From NCBI GenBank assembly GCA_965214015.1, contig CBDCAS010000020.1, positions 1 through 64,000 on the forward strand: a stretch of 64,000 bases of DNA, written 5' to 3'. Shown here piece after piece: positions 30,173 through 38,979 of this stretch. Each line of letters begins with the position of its first letter. Within the stretch, counting starts at the first letter, position 1. The DNA comes from CBDCAS01 sp965214015. GTDB lineage: Bacteria > Pseudomonadota > Gammaproteobacteria > Coxiellales > Coxiellaceae. The notes beneath the pieces are model-generated. The model saw only the letters and a program-made list of their open reading frames with translations, did not search any database and was not told where the DNA came from. The position numbers and the translations under genes are program-made.

Positions 30173-31009
30173 ATGACCTCTTTTGACACTCAACTCCAAC
30201 ATTCAACACTGGGTAAAGCCACTAAATACCTTACCCAATATACACCTGATCTGTTATTCCCTATTCCCAGAGAACCTAAACGATTGGAGCTTAAAAGAGT
30301 ACACTCTTTGCCCCTTTTTGGCTATGATATCTGGAATGCTTATGAGCTATCCTGGCTCAATAAAAAAGGCAAGCCACAAGTGGCTATTGGCACGATGCTA
30401 TTTCCTTGTGATACGCCCAACCTCATTGAATCTAAATCAGTAAAGCTCTATTTTAATTCATTGAATCAAACACAGTTTCATGATCTTAATGCAGTAGAGC
30501 AGACAATCTACCATGATTTATCACAAGCAGCTGGCAGTAGTGTTGAAGTCCAAATTCAACCAGTGGATGCATTACAAACAATTCAAACACAATCATTGAG
30601 CGGTGAATGCATTGATCATTTAGATATTACAGCGAGTGAATACCAAGTGAACCCTCAATTGCTCCATACTAAAGGCAGTGAGGTTAAGGAAACGTTATAC
30701 AGCCATCTATTTAAATCAATCTGTCTAGCTACTGGACAGCCTGATTGGGCGAGCATTATAATTACTTATCAGGGAAAACAAATCCATCGTGAAAGCTTAT
30801 TAAAATATTTGATCTCCTATCGCCATCATAGCGAATTTCATGAACAATGTATTGAAAGAGTTTTCATGGATCTCTTAGACCAATGTGGCCCTAAAGTGCT
30901 TACTGTCGAAGCACGTTTTACACGACGAGGAGGTATCGATATTAATCCATTTCGTTCAACCCAACCAATAACGATGAATCTGCCCAATCATCGTCATATT
31001 CGCCAATAA
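30173..31009 (+). CDS. queF: NADPH-dependent 7-cyano-7-deazaguanine reductase
   Basis: 278 residues, the long two-domain (YqfB/E. coli) type of QueF in the tunnelling fold family. It reduces preQ0 to preQ1 for queuosine in tRNA. The substrate signature ESKSVKLYFNSLNQT near 85 and the catalytic Cys in FKSICLATGQPDW near 185 are both present. ATG with AAGG upstream; a TATAATGATATG-like promoter sequence lies about 40 bases before it. No preQ1 riboswitch was recognised in the 130-base leader. Confidence 0.94.
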   Translation: MTSFDTQLQHSTLGKATKYLTQYTPDLLFPIPREPKRLELKRVHSLPLFGYDIWNAYELSWLNKKGKPQVAIGTMLFPCDTPNLIESKSVKLYFNSLNQTQFHDLNAVEQTIYHDLSQAAGSSVEVQIQPVDALQTIQTQSLSGECIDHLDITASEYQVNPQLLHTKGSEVKETLYSHLFKSICLATGQPDWASIIITYQGKQIHRESLLKYLISYRHHSEFHEQCIERVFMDLLDQCGPKVLTVEARFTRRGGIDINPFRSTQPITMNLPNHRHIRQ

Positions 31010-31059
31010 TCGAGAATTGATGTATTATTGTACTATATGGCATGCAAGGATCGCGGCAT

Positions 31060-31842
31060 ATGTCTACTAAATCGATTCATAATATAGTCTACGAACAGCC
31101 ATTTAACGAATCTATGCGGATTTGCCTTTGTTTAGAGCATTTGTTTGACCAACTCCATACCCATACTAATCAATTGGATGCAAAGAGCAACCATCACCTA
31201 GCTATCTCGGCACTGGTTAAAACCTTAGATGTCATTCATCGCCCTGATTTAAAATCAAAGCTCACTCAAATGTTGATTCAGCAGGTAACCACACTCACCC
31301 AGCTTAAACAATTTCCTCAAGTGGACTCAAAGAAGCTACAAAACATTCTAAAGCAATTAGATCAATTAATATCAAGCTTCCATGATCAACAATCTCGCAT
31401 TGGCGAGCAGTTACGAAATAATGAGTTTATTAATCACATTCGCTTGCGACGCAATAGCCCTGGTGGTGCTGGTACCTATTCTCTACCCGCCTATGCACTT
31501 TGGCTCAAAAAACCAGCAAAACAGCGCCAAGAAGATTTAAAAAACTGGGCCGCTGAGCTATCGGAATTACAGGAAATTATTAATCTAACTTTGCACATAA
31601 CACGTAATAATAGTGAGCAACAGACAGTTACTGCTACCAATGGCTTTTATCAAAAAAATCTTACATCGCCTTGTGAGATGGCTCGTATTATTATACCAAC
31701 AGCCTACAATGTATTTCCAGAGTTAAGTGTTGGCCGACATAGATTAACCATTCGTTTTCTAACCCCTAATTATCAAGGTAATGGTCATCCTAAGCCTACA
31801 TCTGAGGATATTGATTTTGAACTCAATTGTTGCCGTATATAA
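31060..31842 (+). CDS. zapD: cell division protein ZapD
   Basis: 260 residues of the ZapD (DUF1342) family, which bundles FtsZ filaments at the division ring. The start motif NIVYEQPFNESMRICLCLEHLF matches the family's N-terminal pattern; the C-terminal beta domain ends FELNCCRI. ATG 31060 is preceded by AAGGA; an ATG 18 bases upstream is possible. It lies in the usual coaE-zapD-mutT neighbourhood; yacG, normally next to zapD, is missing. The 3' end overlaps the convergent mutT by 58 bases. Confidence 0.92.
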   Translation: MSTKSIHNIVYEQPFNESMRICLCLEHLFDQLHTHTNQLDAKSNHHLAISALVKTLDVIHRPDLKSKLTQMLIQQVTTLTQLKQFPQVDSKKLQNILKQLDQLISSFHDQQSRIGEQLRNNEFINHIRLRRNSPGGAGTYSLPAYALWLKKPAKQRQEDLKNWAAELSELQEIINLTLHITRNNSEQQTVTATNGFYQKNLTSPCEMARIIIPTAYNVFPELSVGRHRLTIRFLTPNYQGNGHPKPTSEDIDFELNCCRI

Positions 31843-32219
31843 TCGAGAAGAACATTAACAATAGAGATGCTTGCATCAAGCATCTTGAAATCTACTAAAT
31901 ATGGCAAGTGAGTCCAATGTATTCTTTGCCCTTCTGCTCCTTGGGGCTCGCCATTAAACTGTTCTACAATCCAAGTATCCAGTAACACAGAATAAGATCC
32001 ATAATTATGATCTAACTTAACTAAAGAGGTAGCTTTAATGACCTCAATATCGAGCTCCTCTTTTAACTCACGACATAGAGCCTCATAAACCGTTTCATTC
32101 ACTTCAACCTTGCCACCTGGAAACTCCCATAGCTCTCCTTGGTCGGAGTGCAAAGGACGCTGGGCTATCAAAACTTGACCGCTGGAATTTATAATCACAC
32201 CAACTGCAACATGAATCAT
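31785..32219 (-). CDS. mutT: 8-oxo-dGTP diphosphatase
   Basis: 144 residues, Nudix hydrolase that removes oxidised guanine nucleotides from the DNA precursor pool. The Nudix box is complete: GGKVEVNETVYEALCRELKEEL around 36-57 with the catalytic Glu residues. It starts one base into the secA stop codon, so it is co-transcribed with secA as in many gammaproteobacteria. The last 58 bases overlap zapD on the opposite strand. Confidence 0.95.
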   Translation of the reverse strand: MIHVAVGVIINSSGQVLIAQRPLHSDQGELWEFPGGKVEVNETVYEALCRELKEELDIEVIKATSLVKLDHNYGSYSVLLDTWIVEQFNGEPQGAEGQRIHWTHLPYLVDFKMLDASISIVNVLLDYIRQQLSSKSISSDVGLG

Positions 32220-34954
32220 TAGCTTAACTTACCATGGCACTGCTTATATTTTTTACCAGACCCACAGGGACATGGTTCATTACGCCCTACTTTGGGCTGA
32301 TGACGAACAAAGGGTTGCTGTTGAGGCTCCAGCTGCTCTGAAGACAACTCTGCAACTGGTTCTTCTGGTAAGTGATTCAATTCAGCATGTTGATAAGTCA
32401 CATGCTGGGGTAAGGATTGCGTCTGCACTTTGGTCTCTGGCGTCACTTCTAATTTACTTAAGGTAGAAACTACCTCATATTTCAAAGCCCCTAGCATACT
32501 AGAAAACATATTAAACGATTCACGTTTATACTCTTGTGTTGGATTTTTTTGCGCATATCCTCGAAGGTGAATACTTTGACGTAAGTGATCCATGGCTGCT
32601 AAGTGGTCTTTCCAATGCGAATCAATTACTTGTAACATCACTGATTTTTCAACATTGTGCATAACATCAACCCCTACCTGTTCTACTTTGACCCTATAAG
32701 CTGTTACCACTTGAGCCAATATGCGCTGAGATAAGGTTTCCTCATGAAGCTTATCGTCTTGCTCTAACCATTGTTTAATCGGTAGTGTTAAATTAAAATC
32801 CTGTTGAATCTGGTGTTCCAAGCCAATAACATCCCACTGCTCCTCAATACTTTGTGGCGGAATAAATTGATGAATCATACGAGTTACCGCATCCTCGCGA
32901 ATTGCATCAATGGTTCCCGAAATATCCTCTGACTTTAATAACTCTAAACGCTGTTGGTAAATTACCTTTCTTTGATCATTGGCTACATCGTCGTATTCCA
33001 GTAGATTTTTGCGAATATCAAAGTTTAACCCTTCTACTCGCCGTTGCGCATTTTCAATCGCTTTCGTAATCCATGGATGTTGAATCATCTCGCCTTCTTT
33101 GAGTCCAAGACGACGCATTACATTCATCATTCGCCCCGCAGCGAAGATCCTTAGTAGGTTATCTTCAAAAGATAAATAAAACTGTGAGGAGCCTGGATCG
33201 CCCTGACGACCTGAGCGACCGCGCAGCTGGTTATCAATACGACGAGATTCATGACGCTCTGTCCCCAATACATGCAAACCACCTGCTTTAATCACTTGAT
33301 CATGTGCTCTTTTCCAATCTTCTCTTACTTTTGCTTTTTGTGCTTCTGTTGCCTGTTCTCCTAGAGCTAATAGCTCAGCATCTAATGCACCTCCTAGTAC
33401 AATATCGGTACCACGACCTGCCATATTGGTGGCAATTGTAACAGCGCCTGGCTTACCTGCTTCAGCAATAATAACAGCCTCTCGTTCATGGTTCTTTGCA
33501 TTAAGAACCTGATGTTTCACACCTTCTTTTTTTAAAAGCTGCGATAACCACTCGGAGCTTTCAATCGATGCTGTACCTACTAACACAGGTTGTTGGCGTT
33601 TTTGAGCATCACGAATATCTGCTAAAATAGCCTTGTATTTTTCAGCCATGGTCATATAAACAATGTCCGAACGATCCTCACGAATCATAGGACGATTGGT
33701 GGGCACAACTACAACTTCTAAACCATAAATTTTTTGCAGCTCAAAGGCTTCAGTATCTGCTGTCCCTGTCATACCCGAGAGCTTTTCATAAAGACGAAAA
33801 TAGTTCTGGAATGTGATCGTTGCTAGTGTCTGGTTTTCCAATTGAACAGGAACTTTTTCTTTGACTTCGACTGCTTGGTGCAGTCCCTCAGACCAACGGC
33901 GCCCTGACATTAAACGCCCTGTATGCTCATCAACAATAATGACTTCGTTATTTTTAACTACATAGTGAACATCACGATGATAGAGCGCATGGGCACGCAA
34001 TGCAGCATTAATATAATGCATAATCGTAATATTGGATAGATCATAAAGACTTTCACCCTCATTGAGCAAGCCTTCTTTAATCAACAAATCTTCAACTTTC
34101 TGATGTCCCTGCTCGGTTAAAAAAGCTTGTCTATTTTTTTCATCGACCGTGTAATCACCACGTCGCTCATTGGGCAAATCTTCTTCTTTTTCATCCTCAT
34201 CCATTTTTTGTAAAGTCAATTTTGGAATGAGCTGATTCACTTTTTCATACAGATCTGAAGCATCTTCTGCCATCCCTGAAATAATCAAGGGAGTACGCGC
34301 TTCATCAATCAAAATAGAGTCTACTTCATCGATAACCGCATAATGTAATGGGCGTTGAACACGCTGTTCTAAGTCAAACACCATGTTGTCACGAAGATAA
34401 TCAAAACCAAATTCATTATTGGTGCCATAAGTAATATCCGCTGCATAAGCATGTTGCTTTTGCTCATGATCCATGTTGGTCAAATTACAAGCAATACTCA
34501 TGCCCAAAAACTGATAAACTGGGCTCATCCACTCAGAATCACGCTTTGCAAGATAATCATTGACTGTCACAATATGCACCCCTTTGCCAGTTAGGGCATT
34601 TAAATAGGCAGGCAATGTAGATGATAATGTCTTACCTTCTCCAGTGCGCATCTCAGCAATCCTACCTTCATGCAACACCATGCCACCAATGAGCTGTACA
34701 TCAAAGTGGCGAAACCCTAAGGTTCGAATACTGGCTTCTCTAACAACAGCGAAGGCCTCAGGCAATAAGTCATCAATCCTCTCACCCTTTTTAAGGCGAT
34801 TTTTGAATTCCTCGGTTTTTGCACATAAATCTGCATCATTTAATGCCTGCATATCTGGCTCAAGCGCATTAATCTTTACAACCACTTTGCGATATTGCCT
34901 TAACAGACGATCGTTGCGCGTCCCAAAAATCTTTTTAAAAGTATTACTTATCAT
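32219..34954 (-). CDS. secA: preprotein translocase ATPase SecA
   Basis: 911 residues from the chosen start [11 protein letters not shown]; the frame opens 33 codons further upstream but that extension does not resemble SecA and overlaps the divergent dciA gene. SecA drives secretory proteins through SecYEG. Walker A MRTGEGKT near 105, [13 protein letters not shown] near 210, the helicase motif [14 protein letters not shown] near 500, and a C-terminal zinc-binding [17 protein letters not shown] tail that binds SecB and lipids. Downstream mutT overlaps its stop by one base. Confidence 0.96.
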   Translation of the reverse strand: MISNTFKKIFGTRNDRLLRQYRKVVVKINALEPDMQALNDADLCAKTEEFKNRLKKGERIDDLLPEAFAVVREASIRTLGFRHFDVQLIGGMVLHEGRIAEMRTGEGKTLSSTLPAYLNALTGKGVHIVTVNDYLAKRDSEWMSPVYQFLGMSIACNLTNMDHEQKQHAYAADITYGTNNEFGFDYLRDNMVFDLEQRVQRPLHYAVIDEVDSILIDEARTPLIISGMAEDASDLYEKVNQLIPKLTLQKMDEDEKEEDLPNERRGDYTVDEKNRQAFLTEQGHQKVEDLLIKEGLLNEGESLYDLSNITIMHYINAALRAHALYHRDVHYVVKNNEVIIVDEHTGRLMSGRRWSEGLHQAVEVKEKVPVQLENQTLATITFQNYFRLYEKLSGMTGTADTEAFELQKIYGLEVVVVPTNRPMIREDRSDIVYMTMAEKYKAILADIRDAQKRQQPVLVGTASIESSEWLSQLLKKEGVKHQVLNAKNHEREAVIIAEAGKPGAVTIATNMAGRGTDIVLGGALDAELLALGEQATEAQKAKVREDWKRAHDQVIKAGGLHVLGTERHESRRIDNQLRGRSGRQGDPGSSQFYLSFEDNLLRIFAAGRMMNVMRRLGLKEGEMIQHPWITKAIENAQRRVEGLNFDIRKNLLEYDDVANDQRKVIYQQRLELLKSEDISGTIDAIREDAVTRMIHQFIPPQSIEEQWDVIGLEHQIQQDFNLTLPIKQWLEQDDKLHEETLSQRILAQVVTAYRVKVEQVGVDVMHNVEKSVMLQVIDSHWKDHLAAMDHLRQSIHLRGYAQKNPTQEYKRESFNMFSSMLGALKYEVVSTLSKLEVTPETKVQTQSLPQHVTYQHAELNHLPEEPVAELSSEQLEPQQQPFVRHQPKVGRNEPCPCGSGKKYKQCHGKLS

Positions 34955-34999
34955 CTTTGCACAGTCAGCTGGTTTAAAGACTTTGCATTTTCTCATACA

Positions 35000-35329
35000 A
35001 TGATTGTTATGCAAACCAAGGCTTTTCATCAAAAGGATCCAAAACCCATTCAAGAACTCATGAGAAGTTCTACACTAGAGGCTATTGTCAAAAAAGCGCA
35101 CATTTTAGATAAAATTGATCGCAGTGTATCGCACTTTCTAAATAGAGAAATGGGCCAAGATTGTTATGTGTTGAATCTAAAGGGAGATTGCCTTATTCTT
35201 GCTAGCAGCAACGGTACTATAGCAACACGCATTCGCTATCAAGAAAAAGAATTGCTAAGAGCACTCAATAATATAGTGGAACTACCTTTAATCAATCACA
35301 TCAAGTGTGTCGTTAAACTAGTAGACTAG
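35000..35329 (+). CDS. dciA: DciA-like protein (DUF721), replicative helicase operator
   Basis: 109 residues of the DUF721 family; DciA is the ancestral loader of the DnaB helicase in bacteria that lack DnaC. Family pattern: short N-terminal helix ([17 protein letters not shown]), then the KH-like fold with [16 protein letters not shown] and [12 protein letters not shown]. It lies between secA and lpxC, the conserved gammaproteobacterial place, divergent from secA with 45 bases between starts. An IS1111-type element now separates it from lpxC. Confidence 0.85.
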   Translation: MIVMQTKAFHQKDPKPIQELMRSSTLEAIVKKAHILDKIDRSVSHFLNREMGQDCYVLNLKGDCLILASSNGTIATRIRYQEKELLRALNNIVELPLINHIKCVVKLVD

Positions 35330-35452
35330 GGTCTGTTTACATGAGCTTAGCTAAAACCGGTTCTAATGGAATGGTCCCTACCCCCTTTAAACAGGCTTGG
35401 TAATGAGCCAGAATGATTGATGTATCCTTCAACAAAAAGTGGAGAAACCATT

Positions 35453-36472
35453 ATGGATATTACTACATTGGGCATAGACCTAGCAAAGAATGTTTTTCAA
35501 CTACATGGTGTTGATGTGAACGGACAACCTAGCTGCAAGAAAAAAGTGTCACGGGAAAAATTAACTGAATTCATTGCCAATTTACCCCCTTGTCTGATTG
35601 GTATAGAAGCCTGCGGAGGATCAAACTTTTGGGCGAGGAAATTTACTGAGTTTGGACACACCATAAAAATTATGGGAGCGCAATTTGTTAAACCCTATGT
35701 TAAATCCAATAAAAATGACGCCTTAGATTCAGAAGCTATTTGTGAAGCAGTCAGAAGACCAACAATGCGATTTGTTGCCATGAAAAGTATTGAACAACAA
35801 GATATTCAATCTATCCATCGAGTACGTTCACGTATTGTTAAGCAAAGAACAGCCTTAGTTAATCAAATACGTGGTTTGCTAGCAGAATATGGTGTGGTTG
35901 TTGCACAAGGGATATCTCATGTTCGTAAAAGACTGCCTGAAATCATAGAAAACAACGAGAATGAACTAAGTGCTACCGGAAGACAACTATTTAATGAGCT
36001 ACTGTGTGAGTTACGTGCCTCAGATGAACGTATTGAACAATATGATCATCAGGTAGAAATGATTTGTAGAAATAATAAAACGTGTCAACGACTACTCAAA
36101 GTAGAAGGTATTGGCCCACTTACTGCCACAGCTTTAGTCGCTACCATCGGCGATGCAAAACTATTTAAAAATGGGCGCGAAATGTCGGCCTTTATTGGGC
36201 TCGTACCTAAGCAATATTCTTCGGGTGGTAAAACTCGGTTGATGGGTATTAGTAAGCGAGGTGATAAATATTTACGATGTTTATTGATTCATGGTGCTAG
36301 AGCTGCTATGAGTCGATGTAAAAATCTATCCAATAAGAAATCCAAATGGTTAGAGGATTTAATGGCGAGAAGAGGCAAAAACAGGGCCACTGTAGCATTA
36401 GCCAATAAAAACGTGAAAATAATGTGGGCCATTATGGCAACGGATGCAACTTACAACCCATGCCATAATTAA
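35453..36472 (+). CDS. IS110/IS1111-family DEDD transposase
   Basis: 339 residues from ATG 35453 (GGAGA upstream). RuvC-like DEDD domain: Asp in TLGIDLAKNVFQ, Glu in CLIGIEACGGS, and the DxxD pair in KSNKNDALDSEAICEA. The C-terminal Tnp20 domain has the catalytic Ser region YSSGGKTRLMGISKRG. The full motif set and undamaged frame suggest an active enzyme. Members of this family cut and join double-stranded DNA guided by a bridge (seek) RNA encoded by the element; in the IS1111 group this RNA is downstream of the gene, where five copies lie here. The last 82 bases of the gene are duplicated at 37288-37369. Confidence 0.93.
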   Translation: MDITTLGIDLAKNVFQLHGVDVNGQPSCKKKVSREKLTEFIANLPPCLIGIEACGGSNFWARKFTEFGHTIKIMGAQFVKPYVKSNKNDALDSEAICEAVRRPTMRFVAMKSIEQQDIQSIHRVRSRIVKQRTALVNQIRGLLAEYGVVVAQGISHVRKRLPEIIENNENELSATGRQLFNELLCELRASDERIEQYDHQVEMICRNNKTCQRLLKVEGIGPLTATALVATIGDAKLFKNGREMSAFIGLVPKQYSSGGKTRLMGISKRGDKYLRCLLIHGARAAMSRCKNLSNKKSKWLEDLMARRGKNRATVALANKNVKIMWAIMATDATYNPCHN

Positions 36473-36475
36473 TTA

Positions 36476-36757
36476 AGTAGTAGTCATTCTTACTTTGAGT
36501 GACCAATATAGTTGTTTTAGAAAATTGCTAGTCAATGAAAAGAAAGATGATAACCAGGTTGATCCTGCTTTTAACAAAACCTGATTTGCGACAAGGCTAT
36601 TATAAGCCGTGGTTCTGTTAAGGAGTTAAAAGCGCGCATATTCCATCTGGGCTCGAGTGAATAAACCACTCACTCATAAGAAGCCGTATATATGTATGCA
36701 ATTATCTTTTGGTTATTATTTTCGAACATTGTCTTGCAAATCGGTAGGGACCATATA
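36476..36757 (+). repeat. right-end repeat unit 1 (282 bp)
   Basis: Begins AGTAGTAGTCATTC directly after the transposase stop and ends GGTAGGGACCATATA. This is the native right end of the element. Confidence 0.92.
36545..36735 (+). ncRNA. predicted IS1111 bridge/seekRNA, unit 1
   Basis: Predicted from the sequence; ends are approximate. Two guide-and-hairpin modules follow each other. Target module: TTTGCGACA (36585-36593), hairpin GGCT-ATTATA-AGCC (36595-36608), GGTTCTGT (36611-36618). TTTGCGACA is the exact reverse complement of the right flank 37937-37945; GGTTCTGT equals left flank 35359-35364 plus GT of the right flank. Donor module: ATTCCAT (36640-36646), hairpin GAGTGA-TCACTC (36655-36675), TATATAT (36687-36693); ATTCCAT is the reverse complement of ATGGAAT at the element's left end and ATATA is its right end. 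Identical copies lie in the other units at offsets +282, +530, +897 and +1179. That the RNA is transcribed is inference. Confidence 0.75.
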
Positions 36758-37039
36758 AGTAGTAGTCATTCTTACTTTGAGTGACCAATATAGTTGTTTT
36801 AGAAAATTGCTAGTCAATGAAAAGAAAGATGATAACCAGGTTGATCCTGCTTTTAACAAAACCTGATTTGCGACAAGGCTATTATAAGCCGTGGTTCTGT
36901 TAAGGAGTTAAAAGCGCGCATATTCCATCTGGGCTCGAGTGAATAAACCACTCACTCATAAGAAGCCGTATATATGTATGCAATTATCTTTTGGTTATTA
37001 TTTTCGAACATTGTCTTGCAAATCGGTAGGGACCATATA
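36758..37039 (+). repeat. right-end repeat unit 2 (282 bp)
   Basis: Appears identical to unit 1 along its length by eye. Joined as ...CCATATA-AGTAGTAG. Confidence 0.92.
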
Positions 37040-37287
37040 AGTTGTTTTAGAAAATTGCTAGTCAATGAAAAGAAAGATGATAACCAGGTTGATCCTGCTT
37101 TTAACAAAACCTGATTTGCGACAAGGCTATTATAAGCCGTGGTTCTGTTAAGGAGTTAAAAGCGCGCATATTCCATCTGGGCTCGAGTGAATAAACCACT
37201 CACTCATAAGAAGCCGTATATATGTATGCAATTATCTTTTGGTTATTATTTTCGAACATTGTCTTGCAAATCGGTAGGGACCATATA
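37040..37287 (+). repeat. right-end repeat unit 3, shortened (248 bp)
   Basis: Lacks the first 34 bases of the unit; joined as ...CCATATA-AGTTGTTTTAG. Guide segments are intact (target guide at 37115-37123). Confidence 0.92.
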
Positions 37288-37369
37288 TGTAGCATTAGCC
37301 AATAAAAACGTGAAAATAATGTGGGCCATTATGGCAACGGATGCAACTTACAACCCATGCCATAATTAA
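37288..37369 (+). pseudogene. duplicated 3' end of the IS1111 transposase gene
   Basis: Copy of 36391-36472, the last 27 codons and stop of the transposase, joined after unit 3 as ...CCATATA-TGTAGCATTAG. Not a gene by itself: the 60-codon frame that runs into it begins inside unit 3. Confidence 0.92.
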
Positions 37370-37372
37370 TTA

Positions 37373-37654
37373 AGTAGTAGTCATTCTTACTTTGAGTGAC
37401 CAATATAGTTGTTTTAGAAAATTGCTAGTCAATGAAAAGAAAGATGATAACCAGGTTGATCCTGCTTTTAACAAAACCTGATTTGCGACAAGGCTATTAT
37501 AAGCCGTGGTTCTGTTAAGGAGTTAAAAGCGCGCATATTCCATCTGGGCTCGAGTGAATAAACCACTCACTCATAAGAAGCCGTATATATGTATGCAATT
37601 ATCTTTTGGTTATTATTTTCGAACATTGTCTTGCAAATCGGTAGGGACCATATA
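37373..37654 (+). repeat. right-end repeat unit 4 (282 bp)
   Basis: Follows the duplicated transposase tail in its natural context, as in unit 1. Target guide at 37482-37490. Confidence 0.92.
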
Positions 37655-37936
37655 AGTAGTAGTCATTCTTACTTTGAGTGACCAATATAGTTGTTTTAGA
37701 AAATTGCTAGTCAATGAAAAGAAAGATGATAACCAGGTTGATCCTGCTTTTAACAAAACCTGATTTGCGACAAGGCTATTATAAGCCGTGGTTCTGTTAA
37801 GGAGTTAAAAGCGCGCATATTCCATCTGGGCTCGAGTGAATAAACCACTCACTCATAAGAAGCCGTATATATGTATGCAATTATCTTTTGGTTATTATTT
37901 TCGAACATTGTCTTGCAAATCGGTAGGGACCATATA
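37655..37936 (+). repeat. right-end repeat unit 5 (282 bp), original right end
   Basis: Last unit; ends ...CCATATA followed by TGTCGCAAA, the sequence predicted by the right target guide. It is therefore the best candidate for the first-inserted right end. Confidence 0.92.
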
Positions 37937-37983
37937 TGTCGCAAAAAATATTTTTCACACAAACCGATATTGAACACTCCTGC

Positions 37984-38895
37984 CTAAAATGTAGCTTGAG
38001 CAGATTGATAGTAGATCGGTGCTTTTTTAGAATCTTCAAATGTGATCACTTCCCAACTATGCTCATCTGCTATTACCTTTTTTAGCAGCTGACTATTGAG
38101 CTCATGTCCAGATTTATAGCCAGTAAAAGCACCAATAACACTATGACCTAGTAAATAAAGATCACCAATAACATCTAACATTTTATGTTTCACAAATTCG
38201 TCTGGACAACGCAACCCTTCTTTATTAATAATTTTACATTTATCCAACACAATAGCATTATCCAAGCTAGCCCCTAATGCAAGATGATTTTTACGAATAT
38301 ATTCATACTCTGATAAAAAACCAAAAGTACGCGCACGCGATACTTCTCTCACATAAGCTGTCGTTGAAAAATCAAATGTTGATGATTGTTGGGTCTTATT
38401 AATGATAGGATGATCATACTCTATACCAAAAGTGATTCTAAAACCTTCATAAGATTCTAGCCGTACAAACTTATCATCTTTTTGAATTTCTACAAGACGT
38501 TTAATACGAATAAATTTTTTTGCTGCATTTTGTTCTTTAACACCTGCAGACTGAATCAAAAAGACAAAGGGTGCTGCACTGCCATCCATAATTGGCAACT
38601 CAGATGCATTCAAGTCCACATAAAGATTATCAATACCAAGCCCTGCCAAAGCTGACATTAAATGCTCAACGGTAGCAATATGAATATCACCTTTCCTTAA
38701 GCCCGTTGATAAAACCATTTTGCCCATATTCTGGGAATGAGCTAAGATTTCAACAGGCTCATCAAGATCAATACGACGAAACACAATTCCGGTATCAATA
38801 GGAGCAGGGCGTAAAGTAAGGCATACTTTCTTCCCATTATGTACGCCTACTCCAGTAGCATGAATTGCATTTCTTAGTGTTCTTTGTCTAATCAC
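37984..38895 (-). CDS. lpxC: UDP-3-O-acyl-N-acetylglucosamine deacetylase
   Basis: 303 residues, the usual length. Zinc-dependent enzyme for the first committed step of lipid A synthesis. Zinc ligands: His in TVEHLMSAL near 78, and His/Asp in [16 protein letters not shown] near 237-241; the catalytic His is in GHELNSQLL near 264. Last gene of the dcw cluster, 84 bases after ftsZ. The IS1111 array begins only about 47 bases past its stop, so the normal terminator may have been changed. Confidence 0.97.
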   Translation of the reverse strand: MIRQRTLRNAIHATGVGVHNGKKVCLTLRPAPIDTGIVFRRIDLDEPVEILAHSQNMGKMVLSTGLRKGDIHIATVEHLMSALAGLGIDNLYVDLNASELPIMDGSAAPFVFLIQSAGVKEQNAAKKFIRIKRLVEIQKDDKFVRLESYEGFRITFGIEYDHPIINKTQQSSTFDFSTTAYVREVSRARTFGFLSEYEYIRKNHLALGASLDNAIVLDKCKIINKEGLRCPDEFVKHKMLDVIGDLYLLGHSVIGAFTGYKSGHELNSQLLKKVIADEHSWEVITFEDSKKAPIYYQSAQATF

Positions 38896-38930
38896 TTCAA
38901 ATAGATAATATACATTTTACAATGTTGCCG

Positions 38931-38939
38931 ATTATAACA
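38931..38939 (-). promoter_or_regulatory. extended -10 promoter candidate for lpxC
   Basis: Minus strand TGTTATAAT in the ftsZ-lpxC gap, an extended -10 (TGnTATAAT); no good -35. It would allow lpxC expression separate from ftsZ. Confidence 0.45.
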
Positions 38940-38979
38940 TAGACAAAGGCTTTTATATGGCTGCTGTCAGTTTGACTAA

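Larger units (their letters stand above)
35364..36757 (+). mobile_element. IS110-superfamily (IS1111-group) element with seekRNA end
   Basis: One complete element unit. Subterminal 12-bp inverted repeats ATGGTCCCTACC (35371-35382) and GGTAGGGACCAT (36743-36754) lie 7 bases inside the left end and 3 bases inside the right, the IS1111 pattern. The transposase occupies the left two-thirds; the 282-base non-coding right end holds the guide RNA. The same right end is repeated to 37936, and the original chromosomal right flank appears to begin at 37937. Exact left and right cut sites are uncertain by one or two bases. Inserted between dciA and the 3' end of lpxC. Confidence 0.88.

Noticed and set aside
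34955..35053. 33-residue N-terminal extension of SecA
   Set aside because: It does not resemble SecA and overlaps the start of dciA; family alignment begins at MISNTFKK.
37187..37369. 60-codon frame ending in a transposase-like tail
   Set aside because: It joins non-coding unit 3 to a duplicated transposase end; the first part has no coding character.
36476..37936. Regular repeats considered as a CRISPR array
   Set aside because: Units are 248-282 bases with no unique spacers, and they are copies of the adjacent transposon's end; no cas genes nearby.
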